Source of the DNA: Fluviispira sanaruensis
GTDB lineage: Bacteria; Bdellovibrionota_B; Oligoflexia; Silvanigrellales; Silvanigrellaceae
DNA: 64,000 bases
Assembly: GCF_004295685.1 (NCBI RefSeq)
Contig: NZ_AP019368.1
Coordinates: forward strand, 2,929,501 to 2,993,500
Direction: 5' to 3'
How positions within the stretch are numbered: the first letter of the stretch is position 1; the number at the start of each line of letters is the position of its first letter. The translations under genes and the position numbers were made by a program. The notes under the pieces are model-generated. The model saw nothing but the letters and a program-made list of their open reading frames with translations, searched no databases and was not told where the DNA came from. Below, in pieces: positions 35,624 through 45,484 of the stretch.

Positions 35624-36460
35624 TTACCAGATTGATCTTCCTCCATCCATAATTAAGTTTGAACCATTCATGTAAGAGGAAGCATCAGAGCTTAGAAATA
35701 TAATTGCTCCTTGATATTCATCTGCATAAGCCATCCTTCCAAGTGGAATTCGATCTTGGATATTTTTTAAAAAAGTAGAATTTTGTTCGTTTAAAATACC
35801 TCCAGGAGAAAGAGCATTACATCTAACATTTTTATCCCCCCAATAACTAGCAAAATATTTTGTTAAACCAATTAAACCGTGTTTCACAACAGAGTAACTA
35901 GCTGGTTTAACATCTTGTTCAGAATCTAAAAGATTTTCTTTTCTATAGAGTCTTTGATCAGGGGCAATGATTCCTAAATCTGAAGAAATATTAATAATAT
36001 TTCCCTTTTTTCGATTTGCCATACAAGTACCAAATACTTTAGAACAAATTACAGCGCCAGTTAAACCAACAGAAATATCTAAATTCCAAGATTCTAAATC
36101 TAAAAATTCTAATCTATTACGCAGATTTAATTTATTAGTAGAGTCCTCAACCTTAGGATTTCTCGCAGCATTATTTATTAAGACATTTACGAAAATATTT
36201 TTTCCTTTTAAAATATTATATATTTCATTAACACTGATTTCAGAAGTAACATCCATCTTGAAAAAAAGACAGGTAGTGTTATATTTATTTTCTATTTCTT
36301 CAGAAATTCTTTTTAGGGAATCAGTGTTTATATCTGTTAATATAGGTTTGCCACCAGCAAGTGCAATCGCTTCCGCATGTTTAATACCTAATAATCCAGC
36401 CGCCCCGGTGATAAGAATATATTTATCTTTTAAAGAAAATAAAGAACTTAAATTATGCAT
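35624..36460 (-). CDS. short-chain dehydrogenase (PtmA-like)
   Basis: From the ATG at 36460 (GGAG nine nt upstream) the SDR has 278 residues; another ATG at 36475 is less well supported. It has ITGAAGLLGIKHAEAIALAGG, VLINNAARNPKVED, INISSDLGIIAPDQRLY and PASYSVVKHGLIGL. The variant glycine motif and the LYR region before the active-site tyrosine are like PtmA proteins of flagellin-glycan and legionaminic loci. The 57 nt to the kinase gene hold no gene. Confidence 0.78.
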   Translation of the reverse strand: MHNLSSLFSLKDKYILITGAAGLLGIKHAEAIALAGGKPILTDINTDSLKRISEEIENKYNTTCLFFKMDVTSEISVNEIYNILKGKNIFVNVLINNAARNPKVEDSTNKLNLRNRLEFLDLESWNLDISVGLTGAVICSKVFGTCMANRKKGNIINISSDLGIIAPDQRLYRKENLLDSEQDVKPASYSVVKHGLIGLTKYFASYWGDKNVRCNALSPGGILNEQNSTFLKNIQDRIPLGRMAYADEYQGAIIFLSSDASSYMNGSNLIMDGGRSIW

Positions 36461-36513
36461 ATAATAAGTCTCCATGACAATTATGTTTGAGATATTTATA
36501 AGATATTAAATTC

Positions 36514-38268
36514 CTATACCAACTTAATTATATTATCAACCCCTTTAAGAATACCAGGTCTGTGGGAAACGATAACAACTGTACAAATACCTTTAAAATT
36601 ATGTATTGATTCTGCAATGCTACTTTCCGAAGCATCATCTAAGTTAGCTGTGGCTTCGTCAAGCACAAGTAGTTTGGGGTTATTCAGCAATGCTCTCGCT
36701 AAACAAAGCCGTTGCTTTTGCCCAGCAGATAAACCTGCATGATCTTCACTTATTTCGTAATCAAACCCTTTTTCTAGAACAAGCTCCTTTAAGTTCGCTT
36801 TTTCACAAGATTCAAGAATTTCTTCATCTATAACATCTCGTTGTATTCCATATATCACATTTTCACGTAAAGTCCCCTTAATAAGAAAAGGTTCAGGACC
36901 TACATAACCAATCATATTGTCAGAGTTTTTAAAAAAATCTTGAACAGGAGCTTGATCAATTTTAATTTCTCCTTTTTGCGGAATTAAGATATTTAGTAAA
37001 AGCATAAGGATAGTGCTTTTACCAGCTCCACTTGGTCCTATAATCCCTATTTGTGAACCTGGTTTTACAAAAAAATTTAAATTTTGAATAACATTTTTTT
37101 GACTGGGAGAGTAACAAAATGAGACTTCATTAAATAAAATTGACGGTGGTATTGATTGCTGCTTTGTTTCCACTTTTTCTTTATTTAATTTCGGTGTTAA
37201 TTGATTATTATTGGATGTTCTAATTAAATTATATCTGCTACTTTCTCCATAAAATTTTATATTATTTGAAAACTTTAACGCTTCTTCTTTTTCATTTTGA
37301 GGATAGTCGTGAAAATATTTCATCGTTGCTTTAAATTGTGGATAGTATATGTTTAGTATTCCAAATAATCCAACTAATGAAGATAAATTTTGAATAAATC
37401 GAATTAATAAATAGAGAAATGAAAGGAGAACCAAACCTGGTGTTTGCCAAAAAATTTGGCTCATACAAATAATTATAATAAGAAGAATAATCCCTAAAAA
37501 TGGTGATAAAGTTACTGCTAAGTTATTCAAAAAATTTGTTCTAATAGAGAAAGATGAATAATTGATCGCACTTTCCACAAGATCTTTTTGTTCTTTTAAT
37601 TGAGTCCTCATGACACTTATAAAAAGTAAATTTCTAGAAACTTTTTCAATACCAGAAATTAATTTATGCTGTTCCGCTGGAACAGCTGAAGCAGTTTTTC
37701 TGACACTATTATTTATCTTTCTAATAAGAAAACCTATGAGAAAAATCCCTAATAAAGCTATGATTGATTCCTTCCAAGTGGTAATAAACATAAATAATAA
37801 AACGCATATACATTGTAATAAAGATGATAACAAAGAAATACTAGATGATATAAAAGAGGAAGCTTTAGGAAAGAGTTCCGATATTTTAAAATTAACTTCA
37901 GAAGCACTATTTATACTTTTTGAAGACTTAAATAGCATATCATGAATAACTAAGTTTCTGAGTCTGCAATTTATAAAATCTAAAACAAATGAAATACTAT
38001 TGCTGGAAAAGAGTTGTCCTGTAAATCGAATTATTCCAATCAATAATAATAAAATAATAATATACTCGGAAGAAAGTCTTGGTATAGTATATCCATAAAC
38101 TTTTATATTTTCATTAATAAACCCTAAATTTACAAGAAATAATTGAATGAATAATGATATTGATAAATCAACAAACCCTAATAATATTGAAGAAAAAAAT
38201 CCAATACATAACCAAATAACAGCTTTTTTACCAATGAATTTTAATAATAAATTTAATTTTATTAACAT
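36514..38268 (-). CDS. ABC exporter, fused permease and ATPase (possible glycan flippase)
   Basis: The 584-residue half-transporter has about six N-terminal membrane segments (residues 15-320) and a C-terminal ATPase with Walker A GIIGPSGAGKSTILMLLL, signature LSAGQKQRLCLARALL, Walker B LLVLDEATANLD and the switch histidine in VVIVSHRPG. Size and layout match MsbA and PglK. It is the first gene of the 12-gene sugar operon, and I see no Wzx-type flippase in the window, so moving a lipid-linked oligosaccharide across the inner membrane is a reasonable guess. Confidence 0.85.
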   Translation of the reverse strand: MLIKLNLLLKFIGKKAVIWLCIGFFSSILLGFVDLSISLFIQLFLVNLGFINENIKVYGYTIPRLSSEYIIILLLLIGIIRFTGQLFSSNSISFVLDFINCRLRNLVIHDMLFKSSKSINSASEVNFKISELFPKASSFISSSISLLSSLLQCICVLLFMFITTWKESIIALLGIFLIGFLIRKINNSVRKTASAVPAEQHKLISGIEKVSRNLLFISVMRTQLKEQKDLVESAINYSSFSIRTNFLNNLAVTLSPFLGIILLIIIICMSQIFWQTPGLVLLSFLYLLIRFIQNLSSLVGLFGILNIYYPQFKATMKYFHDYPQNEKEEALKFSNNIKFYGESSRYNLIRTSNNNQLTPKLNKEKVETKQQSIPPSILFNEVSFCYSPSQKNVIQNLNFFVKPGSQIGIIGPSGAGKSTILMLLLNILIPQKGEIKIDQAPVQDFFKNSDNMIGYVGPEPFLIKGTLRENVIYGIQRDVIDEEILESCEKANLKELVLEKGFDYEISEDHAGLSAGQKQRLCLARALLNNPKLLVLDEATANLDDASESSIAESIHNFKGICTVVIVSHRPGILKGVDNIIKLV

Positions 38269-38442
38269 GAAATTATAGCCAAAATAAAAGTTATAAGAAC
38301 CAAGAGATTTTAACAGCTAAATCCACTAAAATCAATTATTCTAAAATGTTAAAGTATCCACTATACTCTATTTAATTCAAAATGATCATGTAAATGATTA
38401 AAAACGATTCAGGCTTGATGCGCAAGAGATTTTAGAACTTTT

Positions 38443-40020
38443 TTAACTCTTCGCCTCAACAGCATCCCCATTCGTAACGGCAGGCATGAAACGAGCGACT
38501 ATTTTCTTGAGTGCATCCATGCCCGATTCTTTTGTCATATAAAATACATTTTCATATTTAAAACCACCATCACCTTGATCAACAATGTTGCTGCTAAAAA
38601 AGATAAAGGGTGTGTTTACTTTTTCTTCACGCAAGGCAACCAAAAAGTGGGGGCCAGTCATTCTCGGCATGCGCACATCGCTTATTATTGCCACAATTCT
38701 TTCGGCAATCGCTTTTTTATCTTCTTGTTGGAAATACTCTAGAGCTTGAAGTCCGTCTTCTGCCTCTACCGATTCCCAGCCCGATTGTTTCATTGCACGT
38801 TTAACCAGTCTGCGAATATCTGATTCGTCATCCACTATGAGAACGAGCGGCTTCGCACTGCCTGTGTATTTTTGCGTTGTCCCTATCTCGGTATTTTCTG
38901 TTCCTTCTTCTTTTTGTGACTCTTCTTCTTGGAAACAGGTTAAGCCGATACTAAATAAAATATGTGACTCTTGCAGCATGGCTTCAAATTTTGCACTGCC
39001 GGGCATTTTATTTGCAAATTTTTCGAGAGTCGCAATTTCTACTTTTTGTTTACCACCAGGGATACATGAGCATTGCGCCGATATCGTAACAAAATCTTCA
39101 TTCCCGTTGATATCAATATAAATTACACTGTTACCTTGTGTTATAACGTCACAAAGTTCTGCAAATGCCGCATTTAACCACATTATAAAATTTACTGGGT
39201 TTGCTACAACAGTGGGATCATATGTGTCATCTTTACGAATTTTATAAGTAATACCTTGCGTCGTAAAGCGATGAACATTCAGCATTAAGGCATCATCTAC
39301 CATGCTCATGACATTTGATATTTGTGTTTCAGATAATTTTGGATTGGAAAACTTTCTAAACCAGACAGCGAGATCTTGAATGTCTTGCATATATTGCAAG
39401 GCCTTTTTTAAATCATCCTGCGCTGTGTTATTTGTATTTAAGGCGGGTAAAATTTGTGTTTGTAAAATCCCTCGGCACATTGTAATTGGATTTATCAACT
39501 GATGAGCAATATCCGCACCAATTTCTGAGATTGTATTCATACGAACTGAATAATGCAGTTCTGCTTGGGTTGTCATTAAGTCAGCTAATTTATCACGCAT
39601 TTGTGCATGTGTATTCTGCAGTTCATCATACATTTTAGTTAAACTTAAATCTGAAATTTCCATGCAAATTAATATTTCATTGTTTGCTATCGGTATTTTG
39701 TGCAATTTAATTTCAGCAGGAAAAGAACCAACCGGACCTCTCCGTACTTGCCTTTGATAGTCATAGGCCTGACCTAATTTTAAGGCAATATTGAATAATT
39801 CATAAATTAAAGGCTGATCTTTTGCTTCAAAAAGATCATCTATATTTACTTTTGCAGCAGATTTTCCAACGCCACCGAACCATGTTTGTTTCTTAAAAGT
39901 AGCATTGCACCAATACATATATCGATCGCCAGAATTAAATAAGGCAATACCGGTTGAAACATTTTTTAGAATTTGCGAAGCAAGAGCTTTGTCCAAGTCC
40001 TTGCTTAATTCTGAAGCCAT
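38443..40020 (-). CDS. hybrid sensor kinase-like protein: PAS, histidine region, receiver
   Basis: Residues about 15-130 look like a PAS sensor (NVSTGIALFNSGDRYMYWCN). A histidine-phosphotransfer helix follows (TISEIGADIAHQLINPITMC, about 160-180). The region to 350 would be the ATPase domain, but no clear N, G1 or G2 box is seen. From about 393 a receiver follows (PLVLIVDDESDIRRLVKRAM, phosphoacceptor in AIISDVRMPRMTG). It is the last gene of a three-gene operon with a STAS protein and a serine-kinase-like ATPase, 2 nt after the latter. Confidence 0.75.
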   Translation of the reverse strand: MASELSKDLDKALASQILKNVSTGIALFNSGDRYMYWCNATFKKQTWFGGVGKSAAKVNIDDLFEAKDQPLIYELFNIALKLGQAYDYQRQVRRGPVGSFPAEIKLHKIPIANNEILICMEISDLSLTKMYDELQNTHAQMRDKLADLMTTQAELHYSVRMNTISEIGADIAHQLINPITMCRGILQTQILPALNTNNTAQDDLKKALQYMQDIQDLAVWFRKFSNPKLSETQISNVMSMVDDALMLNVHRFTTQGITYKIRKDDTYDPTVVANPVNFIMWLNAAFAELCDVITQGNSVIYIDINGNEDFVTISAQCSCIPGGKQKVEIATLEKFANKMPGSAKFEAMLQESHILFSIGLTCFQEEESQKEEGTENTEIGTTQKYTGSAKPLVLIVDDESDIRRLVKRAMKQSGWESVEAEDGLQALEYFQQEDKKAIAERIVAIISDVRMPRMTGPHFLVALREEKVNTPFIFFSSNIVDQGDGGFKYENVFYMTKESGMDALKKIVARFMPAVTNGDAVEAKS

Positions 40021-40022
40021 TT

Positions 40023-40958
40023 TTATTGAGAGTCCTCAACTTTAAAATAGTGGAAACTCCTTAGTCTTTTATCAAAGTCTTTGAATCTTTTTTCAAAGCG
40101 CATCAGGCAAACGATTTCAGTCATTTTTCCTGGATTTACATTAACTATATAGTGATGCAGTCTTTCAAAAATTAATTTTATTCCTAATCCTCCGCTATCG
40201 CGTTTTCCTATATGTTCTGTTTTTTGATTTTCATCTAAATACTGCATGACTGTTTTTTTACTCAATGAACCAAATGGATCTGCAACGGATAGTCCGAAAA
40301 CTTCACCATCAAATCCCCATTTAATTCTGACAGATTCTGTATCAATTAACTCAAAGGGAGCACTTCTATCAGCTGTTTTTAATCTTGGGTTGGCATCAAA
40401 AACGGCATTAAGTAACAATTCATCTGCTAAATCACAGACCCTTTGCGCATATTGATCAAAACGATCAGAATTGCCACCAATTTTTAATATAAATTCTTCC
40501 AATATTTTAATTGCATCTCTTTTATCACTTTGGGATTTAATTCTTTTTTCTTTAAAAACAGCAGGGAAATTTAAATGTTTTTCAAGGCCTGGATAATCTT
40601 TTGACTCAAATTTTTTAAGCAACATAATCAATTCACGCGCATCGAATTCACCATTATTTGTTGCAACGAAACATTGAATATTGGAACAATCAATTAAACT
40701 CGGAATAACTCTTTGTAAAGATTCTTGCAGAATAACGACAATTCGACATTCAGGATAATTTGCAGAAAAGTCTTTTAAAAAATCGATCTTTTTAGCTTCA
40801 GCAAACAAAAAAAATCGATCCTTTCTTTCATTAGTTGCAAATACTTTTGCTTCTTCTTCACTTGTGCAAGGTTGAAAATTTACACCTGCTGAGCGAGTGA
40901 GCATCCCCAGTTTATTTTGAAAAGCAATTGAGTCGGGTAAAAAACAGACAACTTTCAA
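40023..40958 (-). CDS. RsbW-like HATPase domain protein with N-terminal receiver-like region
   Basis: The 311-residue protein has an N-terminal alpha/beta region like a degenerate receiver (KVVCFLPDSIAFQNKLGML, CRIVVILQESLQRVIPSL). Its C-terminal half is a GHKL ATPase with an N box (LADELLLNAVFDANP), SVADPFGSLS and the glycine loop GKRDSGGLGIKLIFERLHHY. This is the anti-sigma-kinase fold of RsbW/SpoIIAB. It overlaps the STAS gene by 4 nt, a typical partner-switching pair. Confidence 0.78.
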   Translation of the reverse strand: MKVVCFLPDSIAFQNKLGMLTRSAGVNFQPCTSEEEAKVFATNERKDRFFLFAEAKKIDFLKDFSANYPECRIVVILQESLQRVIPSLIDCSNIQCFVATNNGEFDARELIMLLKKFESKDYPGLEKHLNFPAVFKEKRIKSQSDKRDAIKILEEFILKIGGNSDRFDQYAQRVCDLADELLLNAVFDANPRLKTADRSAPFELIDTESVRIKWGFDGEVFGLSVADPFGSLSKKTVMQYLDENQKTEHIGKRDSGGLGIKLIFERLHHYIVNVNPGKMTEIVCLMRFEKRFKDFDKRLRSFHYFKVEDSQ

Positions 40959-41461
40959 GCTGCCTCCTTCTTAAACCTTTGGGGATTTGATGAGATAAAA
41001 TAAAAATACTCACTTGGTTCAAAGTCAATTTCGAGATCAAGACCATCTTTATTTTTTAAAACCAAGCTAAACTCATCATAATTATCTAAAATTGGAATTT
41101 CATTTCCTAAAGTCAATAATAAAACTTCATGGGTATCATTTGATGGACAATAAAAATTTGCATAAATACTTTGTACACGGGTTTTGTCACTGAGAAAATC
41201 ACTGATATTAAACTGTTCGACCAACCATCTTGGCGCATTTATATATACAAAAGTACAATCAAAAGTATCAAGGATTTTATACCAAGCAAGAATTCCACAT
41301 GAGTTTGCGCGTTTTACTTTAGAAAAATCGAGGTTGACTTCTTTTTTTGAAGCTGAATTTTTAACTGCTTGTTCAAGCCCTTGCTTAATTAATTCCACTG
41401 AGGATTCTTCATTAAGGAGGCCAGAGAATTCAACTGTTGTATTATTAACGACCACTTCCAT
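40955..41461 (-). CDS. STAS-domain protein (anti-anti-sigma factor-like)
   Basis: The 168-residue protein has an N-terminal STAS-like fold: EVVVNNTTVEFSGLLNEESS, VNLDFSKVKRANSCGILAWY, where SCG occupies the usual phospho-serine loop, and CTFVYINAPRWLVEQFNIS. The C-terminal 60 residues are specific to this protein. It would bind the RsbW-like ATPase encoded next. No sigma factor is adjacent, so the output may be the hybrid kinase or another partner. Confidence 0.75.
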   Translation of the reverse strand: MEVVVNNTTVEFSGLLNEESSVELIKQGLEQAVKNSASKKEVNLDFSKVKRANSCGILAWYKILDTFDCTFVYINAPRWLVEQFNISDFLSDKTRVQSIYANFYCPSNDTHEVLLLTLGNEIPILDNYDEFSLVLKNKDGLDLEIDFEPSEYFYFISSNPQRFKKEAA

Positions 41462-41542
41462 TGATCATACCTCAAAGCAGTTGTGTTCATATAGATGTCA
41501 ACATATCGGACTTCGAGTGACTCTCTTTAGCTCCTTCGAAAC

Positions 41543-41571
41543 TTGCTACATTGACGCCTCAATCCTATAAG
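41543..41571 (+). promoter_or_regulatory. predicted sigma-70-type promoter for fumC
   Basis: TTGCTA (41543-41548), 17-nt spacer and TATAAG (41566-41571) lie about 75 nt before the fumC start. A second -35-like TTGACG starts at 41551. The leader also has an imperfect hairpin (CCTTTCTAA with TTAGGAAAGG). Confidence 0.4.
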
Positions 41572-41647
41572 TATTAGGTCGGCCTTTCTAATTACATTAG
41601 GAAAGGAAAATCCTATTCATTCGTTTTCTCTTTTAGGAGATTCTACT

Positions 41648-43042
41648 ATGTCTACACGTATAGAAACAGATAGCATGGGCGAAATTGCAGTCCCACAAGA
41701 TGCTTATTGGGGAGCTCAGACGCAACGCAGTTTTCAAAACTTCAAAATCAGTGGAGAGCGTTTTCCTCGAGTATTTATAAGAGCTTATGCGCTTGTCAAG
41801 AAGGCCGCCGCACAAGTAAATGCAGAATTGGGAGAGCTCGCAAACGAAAAAGAGAAATTGATCAGTCAGGCAGCTGACGAAGTCATTGAAGGAAAATTTG
41901 ACGATCACTTTCCGCTCGTCGTATGGCAAACGGGATCGGGTACTCAATCCAATATGAATTTCAATGAAGTGATTTCGAATAGAGCGATTGAAATTGCAGG
42001 GGGAGTGATTGGGAGCAAAAAACCAATTCACCCAAATGATGATGTTAATCGCGGGCAAAGTACGAATGACAGTTTCCCAACCGCAATGCACGTTGCAGCA
42101 GCAATTGCTGTGCATGAAAATTTTATTCCTGCAATCGATAAAATCATTGCAACCTTCGAAGCCAAAGCCAAAGAATTCGCAGACATCGTTAAAATTGGCA
42201 GAACGCATTTACAAGACGCCACACCTTTGACTCTTGGTGACGAAGTGAGCGGTTGGGCTATGCAACTTAAAATGTGCAAGAAAGCAGTTCTGAACTCAAT
42301 GGAAATGGTTTATGAGCTTGCTGCAGGAGGCACAGCTGTTGGTACAGGCTTGAATTCTCATAAAAGTTATGCAAAAGGAATCGCTAAAAGATTATCTGAA
42401 TTTACAAAAATTCCTTTTGTCACTGCACCGAATAAATTCCAAGCTCTGGCTGGACAAGAAGCTCTGGCAAACCTTTCAGGTGCACTGAATACAACTGCAA
42501 CTGCATTTATGAAAATTGCCAACGATATACGATGGCTTGCAAGTGGTCCACGCTGTGGAATAGGAGAGATTTCCATTCCAGAAAATGAACCAGGCAGTTC
42601 CATTATGCCAGGCAAAGTAAATCCGACGCAAAGTGAAGCGGCTACGATGGCCTGTTGCCAAGTAATGGGTAATCATGTTGCTGTAACTGTAGCTTCGAGC
42701 CAAGGAAACTTTGAATTAAACGTCTTTAAACCTGTTATTATTCATAATATTCTGCATTCTATTCGCCTCTTGGCGGACTGCTTTGTTGGTTTTGAAGAAC
42801 ACTGCGCTTCTGGCATAAAAGCCAATAAAGAGCGAATTAATGATCTTATGCATAAATCACTTATGCTTGTGACAGCGTTAAATACCCATATTGGATATGA
42901 TAAAGCGGCTTCCATTGCAAAAACCGCGCATAAAAATGGTACGACTTTAAAAGAAGCTGCGCTTTCACTTGGCTACCTAACAGCAGAACAATTTGATGAA
43001 TGGGTTGATCCTAAACTTATGCTTTCACCACATGGAAAATAA
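41648..43042 (+). CDS. fumC: class II fumarate hydratase
   Basis: The 464-residue protein is a full-length Fum[21 protein letters not shown] at the start, [58 protein letters not shown] with the catalytic histidine and the signature [16 protein letters not shown]. It interconverts fumarate and malate in the citric acid cycle. AGGAG precedes the ATG by 8 nt. It stands alone, with its own promoter and a terminator shared with the convergent lipoprotein gene. Confidence 0.97.
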   Translation: MSTRIETDSMGEIAVPQDAYWGAQTQRSFQNFKISGERFPRVFIRAYALVKKAAAQVNAELGELANEKEKLISQAADEVIEGKFDDHFPLVVWQTGSGTQSNMNFNEVISNRAIEIAGGVIGSKKPIHPNDDVNRGQSTNDSFPTAMHVAAAIAVHENFIPAIDKIIATFEAKAKEFADIVKIGRTHLQDATPLTLGDEVSGWAMQLKMCKKAVLNSMEMVYELAAGGTAVGTGLNSHKSYAKGIAKRLSEFTKIPFVTAPNKFQALAGQEALANLSGALNTTATAFMKIANDIRWLASGPRCGIGEISIPENEPGSSIMPGKVNPTQSEAATMACCQVMGNHVAVTVASSQGNFELNVFKPVIIHNILHSIRLLADCFVGFEEHCASGIKANKERINDLMHKSLMLVTALNTHIGYDKAASIAKTAHKNGTTLKEAALSLGYLTAEQFDEWVDPKLMLSPHGK

Positions 43043-43068
43043 GTATTAAACGGCTCATATTAAATAAG

Positions 43069-43111
43069 AATTAAAATGGCTCATATTATTCAAATAGGAG
43101 CCATTTTAATT
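43069..43111. terminator. bidirectional terminator hairpin between fumC and the lipoprotein gene
   Basis: A perfect 14-bp inverted repeat, AATTAAAATGGCTC at 43069-43082 and its inverse at 43098-43111, with a 15-nt loop. The stem edges supply A/T runs in both directions, so it can end transcripts from both convergent genes. Confidence 0.75.
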
Positions 43112-44073
43112 TATTCAACACTCACCCATTGAAGTATGAGCACCCCAGGTTTTCCTGATTCGCCATTTGTCCCAGGAGAATTTGGATGACCATTTTCATG
43201 ATGTCGACTGCCTTGTCCTGGTAACGATTGCAAACTGCGACTACCGCCATTCCCCCCAATACCGATTTTATAAGGAATTTCCTGTCCAGGTTGCACATGC
43301 AAGATTTTCTCTTGTACCAATGCAGAGTATCCATCTTTGCCTTTCCCCCCATTTCCACCAAATCCACCTTGGTAAGGAGCGTTTGGATTGTGTCCATTGG
43401 CGCCCACTCCCCCTTGGCCACCAAGACCTCCCACTCCTCCGTCGCAATACTGGTCAAAATCAGCTAAAAAACTAGAAATATTTTTATTATTTTTAATATT
43501 TTCTTTATTTTTCAATGCTAATAAAAATTTAAACTCACCAAACTCTGTTTGCTCTCCTAATTTTCCATTTTCTCCTCCGATAGAAGCTGAGTTTGCAGGA
43601 TGAAGCCGATGAGGATCGTTTTGAAAAGGTGTGCACTTTATTGATAAGTTATAAGAATAACAACTTTGCCCAGGTCTTCCTGGGTTTCCTCTTTCGCCTG
43701 AAGCAACTTCTCCATTGGCATCGCCACCTGCGGAACCATTCCCCCCAAGTGAGGTATTTCCCCATGAACCTTCGAAAGCTCCCCCTCCTTCTCCGCCAGC
43801 TCCTCCACCGCCTCCACCATTGCCACCTGAGCAACCTATAATTTTGACTGAATAAACATTTTCTGGCACTGCCCATTTCCCTGTAAGAGAAAAATAAGTA
43901 CCATCGTTATTCTTGCTTGGTTTTAAGATTAATTGATTGGATTTTGCGACCAATTGAGGCCTTGGAGAACTTACATAAATGACATTCTCTTTAACATCTC
44001 CATCTTTTTTTGTGCCACAACTCGCCAACAGAGCCATTGAAAGAATATAAGAGAAAGCAATCTGGATTTTCAT
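43111..44073 (-). CDS. glycine-rich lipoprotein
   Basis: From the ATG at 44073 (AAGGAG five nt upstream) the protein has 320 residues. A signal peptide ends in LLASC, a lipobox, so the mature protein starts at Cys. Glycine-rich blocks follow (GGNGGGGGGAGGEGGGAF; GGVGGLGGQGGVGANGH; GIGGNGG). The segment VYSVKIIGCSGGNGG at the front and PGVLILQWVSVE at the end is the frame of glycine-rich adhesin domains known from phage receptor-binding proteins. It is therefore a candidate surface adhesin; function is not shown. Confidence 0.75.
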   Translation of the reverse strand: MKIQIAFSYILSMALLASCGTKKDGDVKENVIYVSSPRPQLVAKSNQLILKPSKNNDGTYFSLTGKWAVPENVYSVKIIGCSGGNGGGGGGAGGEGGGAFEGSWGNTSLGGNGSAGGDANGEVASGERGNPGRPGQSCYSYNLSIKCTPFQNDPHRLHPANSASIGGENGKLGEQTEFGEFKFLLALKNKENIKNNKNISSFLADFDQYCDGGVGGLGGQGGVGANGHNPNAPYQGGFGGNGGKGKDGYSALVQEKILHVQPGQEIPYKIGIGGNGGSRSLQSLPGQGSRHHENGHPNSPGTNGESGKPGVLILQWVSVE

Positions 44074-44111
44074 TTTTACTCCTTTAGTTATATAGAAATT
44101 CAAACCACAGC

Positions 44112-44140
44112 TTGATTATTCATTAATAAAAAAATATACT
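44112..44140 (+). promoter_or_regulatory. predicted sigma-70-type promoter for pheST
   Basis: TTGATT (44112-44117), exactly 17 nt, then TATACT (44135-44140). The transcript would have a leader of about 190 nt before pheS. I see no phenylalanine-rich leader peptide in it. Confidence 0.5.
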
Positions 44141-44334
44141 GCAGATAATTTCTGATATAATTAACAGATTAATCATCTATTATTTTAATTATAAGGAGTT
44201 TATATTCTTTATGATTGCTATTTAGAAAAGTCGGGCTATAAGCTAAAATGTCTTAATTTGATACTGCAAAAAGGACTTTTGCTTGTATTTTTAGCATTAT
44301 TTGTATCGGATCAACTATTGGAGAAGAATGCTTT

Positions 44335-45459
44335 ATGTCAGGAATTGAGGAAATTAAAAATATTTTAACAGCCCCCATATCTGTTTCATATCAAAATATT
44401 GAAGAACTCATTAAACATATCAATGACGAGCGCGTTCGCTTAACTCAAGTGGTTGGTGAAAATGGCTTAAACTCTCCTGATTTAAACATATTCTCCAATG
44501 ATATTATGGAAGAAATTCGCATTCGCTTCACTGGTAAAAAATCCCCCCTCCAAGAGTGGCTTAAATCTCTGCGCAATATACCTGCTGAAGAGCGTAAAAA
44601 TGCAGGGGCTAAAATCAATGAACTGAAAGCGGAAATTGAAAGCAGCTTTAAAACTTTTTCAGAGAGTTATAGAATTCAAGTTGAAAATAAAAAATTAAAT
44701 TCGGAAACGGACGATATCACATTGCCATTTAGCCAATTAAATCTCGGCTCCCGTCATCCCGTAATAACTGTTATGCGCGACCTTATGGTGCCCTTTCAAC
44801 GCATGGGGTTTTCTGTCGTCGATGGTCCAGAAATAGACAATGACTTTTATAATTTTGAAGCCTTGAATGTTCTAAAAGATCACCCTGCACGGGAAATGCA
44901 AGATACATTTTTTCTTGCGAGTGAATGGGTTTTAAGAACACATACGAGTAATGTACAAAGTCATGCTATGAAAGAACGAAAATTACCGTTAAAAATCGTT
45001 TGTCCTGGCTGCGTTTATCGCAATGAATTTGACATGACTCACTTACCTGCATTTCGTCAAATTGAATGCCTTGTTGTTGATAAAGGCATTCATATGGGAC
45101 ATTTACGTCACACCATCAATGAACTCTTAAATGCAGCATTTGGTCGCTCCGTTAAATTACGTTTCCGTTCGAGTTATTTTCCATTTACAGAACCAAGTGC
45201 AGAAGTTGATGTTGAATGTCAACAGTGCTTTGGTACAGGCTGTCGCAGTTGCAAGCATACCGGTTGGTCAGAAATCGGCGGCTGCGGGGTTGTAAATAAA
45301 AAAGTTCTTGAAAGCTGTGGGATTGACTCTTCCGTTTACGGCGGAATTGCTTTTGGTTTTGGCGTTGATCGTATTGCAAAAGATCGTTTTGCAGTTTCAG
45401 ATTTGCGTTCATTCATTGACGGCAATGTGTCTTTCTTAAAGTCATTCGGACTCGTTTAA
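44335..45459 (+). CDS. pheS: phenylalanyl-tRNA synthetase alpha chain
   Basis: The 374-residue protein has an N-terminal coiled coil (to about 110) and a class II aminoacyl-tRNA synthetase core: RHPVITVMRDLMVPFQRMGF (motif 1 region), LLRTHTSNVQSH-like LRTHTSNVQSHAM, CPGCVYRNEFDMTH LPAFRQIECLVVDK (motif 2) and GGIAFGFGVDRIAK (motif 3). It attaches phenylalanine to tRNA-Phe as an alpha2-beta2 complex with PheT, encoded 25 nt downstream. A cysteine cluster (CQQCFGTGCRSC) near the end is a usual zinc-like feature of some PheS. Confidence 0.97.
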   Translation: MSGIEEIKNILTAPISVSYQNIEELIKHINDERVRLTQVVGENGLNSPDLNIFSNDIMEEIRIRFTGKKSPLQEWLKSLRNIPAEERKNAGAKINELKAEIESSFKTFSESYRIQVENKKLNSETDDITLPFSQLNLGSRHPVITVMRDLMVPFQRMGFSVVDGPEIDNDFYNFEALNVLKDHPAREMQDTFFLASEWVLRTHTSNVQSHAMKERKLPLKIVCPGCVYRNEFDMTHLPAFRQIECLVVDKGIHMGHLRHTINELLNAAFGRSVKLRFRSSYFPFTEPSAEVDVECQQCFGTGCRSCKHTGWSEIGGCGVVNKKVLESCGIDSSVYGGIAFGFGVDRIAKDRFAVSDLRSFIDGNVSFLKSFGLV

Positions 45460-45484
45460 AAAATACAGCAATAAGGTAAATGTC

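Noticed and set aside
35967-36464. 165-codon plus-strand frame opposite the PtmA-like SDR
   Set aside because: Shadow of the SDR gene; it has no ribosome site or domain.
41633-42703. Long minus-strand frames within fumC
   Set aside because: Antisense to a fully conserved fumarase; no independent evidence.
43122-43876. Several frames on both strands within the glycine-rich lipoprotein gene
   Set aside because: They arise because GGN repeats leave other frames open; the lipobox frame with a ribosome site is the real one.
44206-44232. Possible pheST leader peptide (AAGGAG followed by a four-codon frame)
   Set aside because: The frame MIAI has no phenylalanine codons, and no attenuator hairpin with a T run follows.
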